Below, one piece after another: positions 12,570 through 13,423 of a DNA stretch of 13,423 nucleotides. Each line of letters opens with the position of its first letter. The first letter of the stretch is position 1. The stretch lies in the NCBI GenBank assembly GCA_025934385.1, contig JAICYE010000017.1, positions 1 through 13,423 of the forward strand, given 5' to 3'. The DNA is from Acidimicrobiia bacterium. Lineage in GTDB: Bacteria; Actinomycetota; Acidimicrobiia; IMCC26256; BP-133. The notes under the pieces are model-generated. The model worked only from the letters and a program-made list of their open reading frames with translations, did no database searches and was not told the DNA's origin. A program made the translations under genes and the position numbers.

Positions 12570-13423
12570 ATGCGCACAAGGCCGCATCCTCGTCGCGCGC
12601 TCAGCCTGGCCACCGCCGGATTCGTCGTCGCCGGGCTCATGGCCCTGGCCGGCAATGCCGTCGCCGTCACCCCCGGCGTCAACGGCCGGGTCGTGTTCTC
12701 CAGCGACCGGACCGGCAACGGCGACATCTACGTGATGGATGCCACCGGCGCCAACCAGGCCCAGCTGACCACCGACCCCGCCCCCGACCGCAACCCCGCC
12801 TGGTCGCCCGACGCGACGCAGGTCGCCTTCGACCGCTCGGGCGACATCTGGGTGATGAGCGCCACCGGTACCGACGCCCATGCGCTGACGACCGGTCCGG
12901 AGGACGACGCCCGGCCGACCTGGTCGCCCGACGGCACGCAGATCGCCTTCAACCGCGACGGCGGCATCGCCGTGATGGGGTCCGACGGCGCCGACGTCCG
13001 CGTTATCAGCGCCGATTCCTCCGGTGACCACGATCCGGCCTGGTCGCCCGACGGGACCGTCATCGCCTTCGACAGCGGCCGCACGGGCGGTGGCGACATC
13101 TACGTGATGGATGCCGACGGTTCCAACCCGGCCCGCCTCACCTCCGACCCGGCGGCGGACGCCGACCCCGCCTGGTCGCCGGACGGCAGCCGAATCGCCT
13201 TCGAGACCGACCGGACGGGTGGCGGCGACGTCTACGTCATGGACTCCGACGGGACGCTCCAGGCCCGCCTCACCGACGACCCGGCCGCCGACGGCGATCC
13301 CGCCTTCTCCCCCGACGGGACCCGCATCGGCTTCCGTAGCGACCGGACGGGAAGCGGCGACATCTACTCGATGACGGTGAAGGGCACGCTCCAGGCCCGG
13401 GTGACGACAGATCCGGCGGCCGA
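12570..13423 (+). CDS. exported PD40/TolB-like beta-propeller protein (3' end outside window)
   Basis: This ORF is open from ATG 12570 to the window edge; 284 residues are visible. AAAGGA with a 6-base spacer precedes the start. A signal peptide spans about residues 1-32 (twin Arg in MRTRPHPRR, hydrophobic core, GNAVA). Then come repeated blades with the PD40 signature: WSPD or FSPD at residues 78, 118, 158, 202 and 246, each followed by x(4)IAF-type strands, and SDRTGxGDIYVMDxDG turns. Blade spacing is 40, 40, 44 and 44 residues; the short blades lack the DRTGxG insert. Such propellers resemble TolB and the DPP-IV/WD40-like families and act as protein-binding scaffolds. In actinobacteria they are often exported surface proteins without a Tol-Pal system. 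No catalytic domain is visible so far; one could follow beyond the window. The exact partner is unknown. Confidence 0.88.
   Translation, partial: MRTRPHPRRALSLATAGFVVAGLMALAGNAVAVTPGVNGRVVFSSDRTGNGDIYVMDATGANQAQLTTDPAPDRNPAWSPDATQVAFDRSGDIWVMSATGTDAHALTTGPEDDARPTWSPDGTQIAFNRDGGIAVMGSDGADVRVISADSSGDHDPAWSPDGTVIAFDSGRTGGGDIYVMDADGSNPARLTSDPAADADPAWSPDGSRIAFETDRTGGGDVYVMDSDGTLQARLTDDPAADGDPAFSPDGTRIGFRSDRTGSGDIYSMTVKGTLQARVTTDPAA

Noticed and set aside
1..13423. CRISPR arrays, insertion sequences, integrases, rRNA
   Set aside because: No regularly spaced repeats, transposase or integrase motifs or rRNA segments were seen on either strand.

Overview
The window is very GC-rich and carries dense, bidirectional coding. 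It has a tRNA whose CCA end is not encoded, GTG starts, several TAnnnT -10 boxes placed about 6 bases from a start codon (leaderless style), and a leuS gene followed by a gene resembling the N-terminus of ComEA. Together these suggest a high-GC actinobacterium, perhaps of the Acidimicrobiia; this is inference and no marker gene settles it.

Layout. 1-3169 (minus strand): leuS, then a short HELVH zinc-metalloprotease-like gene, then the start of a probable comEA-like membrane protein. 3254-3389: tRNA-Ala(GGC) with a tandemly duplicated 3' end and a strong intrinsic terminator. 3530-5652 (plus): an ATP sulfurylase gene (sat) and an aldose 1-epimerase-like gene. 5667-6848 (minus): a GrdB/PrdB-family gene interrupted by one in-frame TGA. 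The reading frame continues, the context is UxxC, and a stem-loop follows directly, so I read it as a 393-residue selenoprotein rather than two broken ORFs. 7012-8571 (plus): a ClC-type anion channel/transporter without CBS domains. Its end overlaps, convergently, a minus-strand two-gene operon made of a second ClC with tandem CBS domains (8896-10686) and a UspA-like small protein (8426-8899), joined by an ATGA overlap. 10764-11323 (plus): a MarR-family regulator whose -10 box and start lie in a 12-bp perfect inverted repeat, ATGA-coupled to a 39-residue single-pass membrane peptide. 11324-13423 (plus): two exported proteins. The first is a Ser/Gly/Asn-rich low-complexity protein with a His/Lys tail, behind a long, potentially structured leader. 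The second is a PD40/TolB-like beta-propeller that runs off the window end.

How the genes may work together. The chloride/anion genes, the stress-protein-like gene, the MarR regulator and the small membrane peptide occupy one contiguous block with divergent and convergent transcription, which suggests (inference) an ion or pH stress module. The most notable item is the probable selenoprotein: it stands alone, without the partner subunits of glycine or proline reductase, and implies that selenocysteine machinery is encoded elsewhere in this genome.
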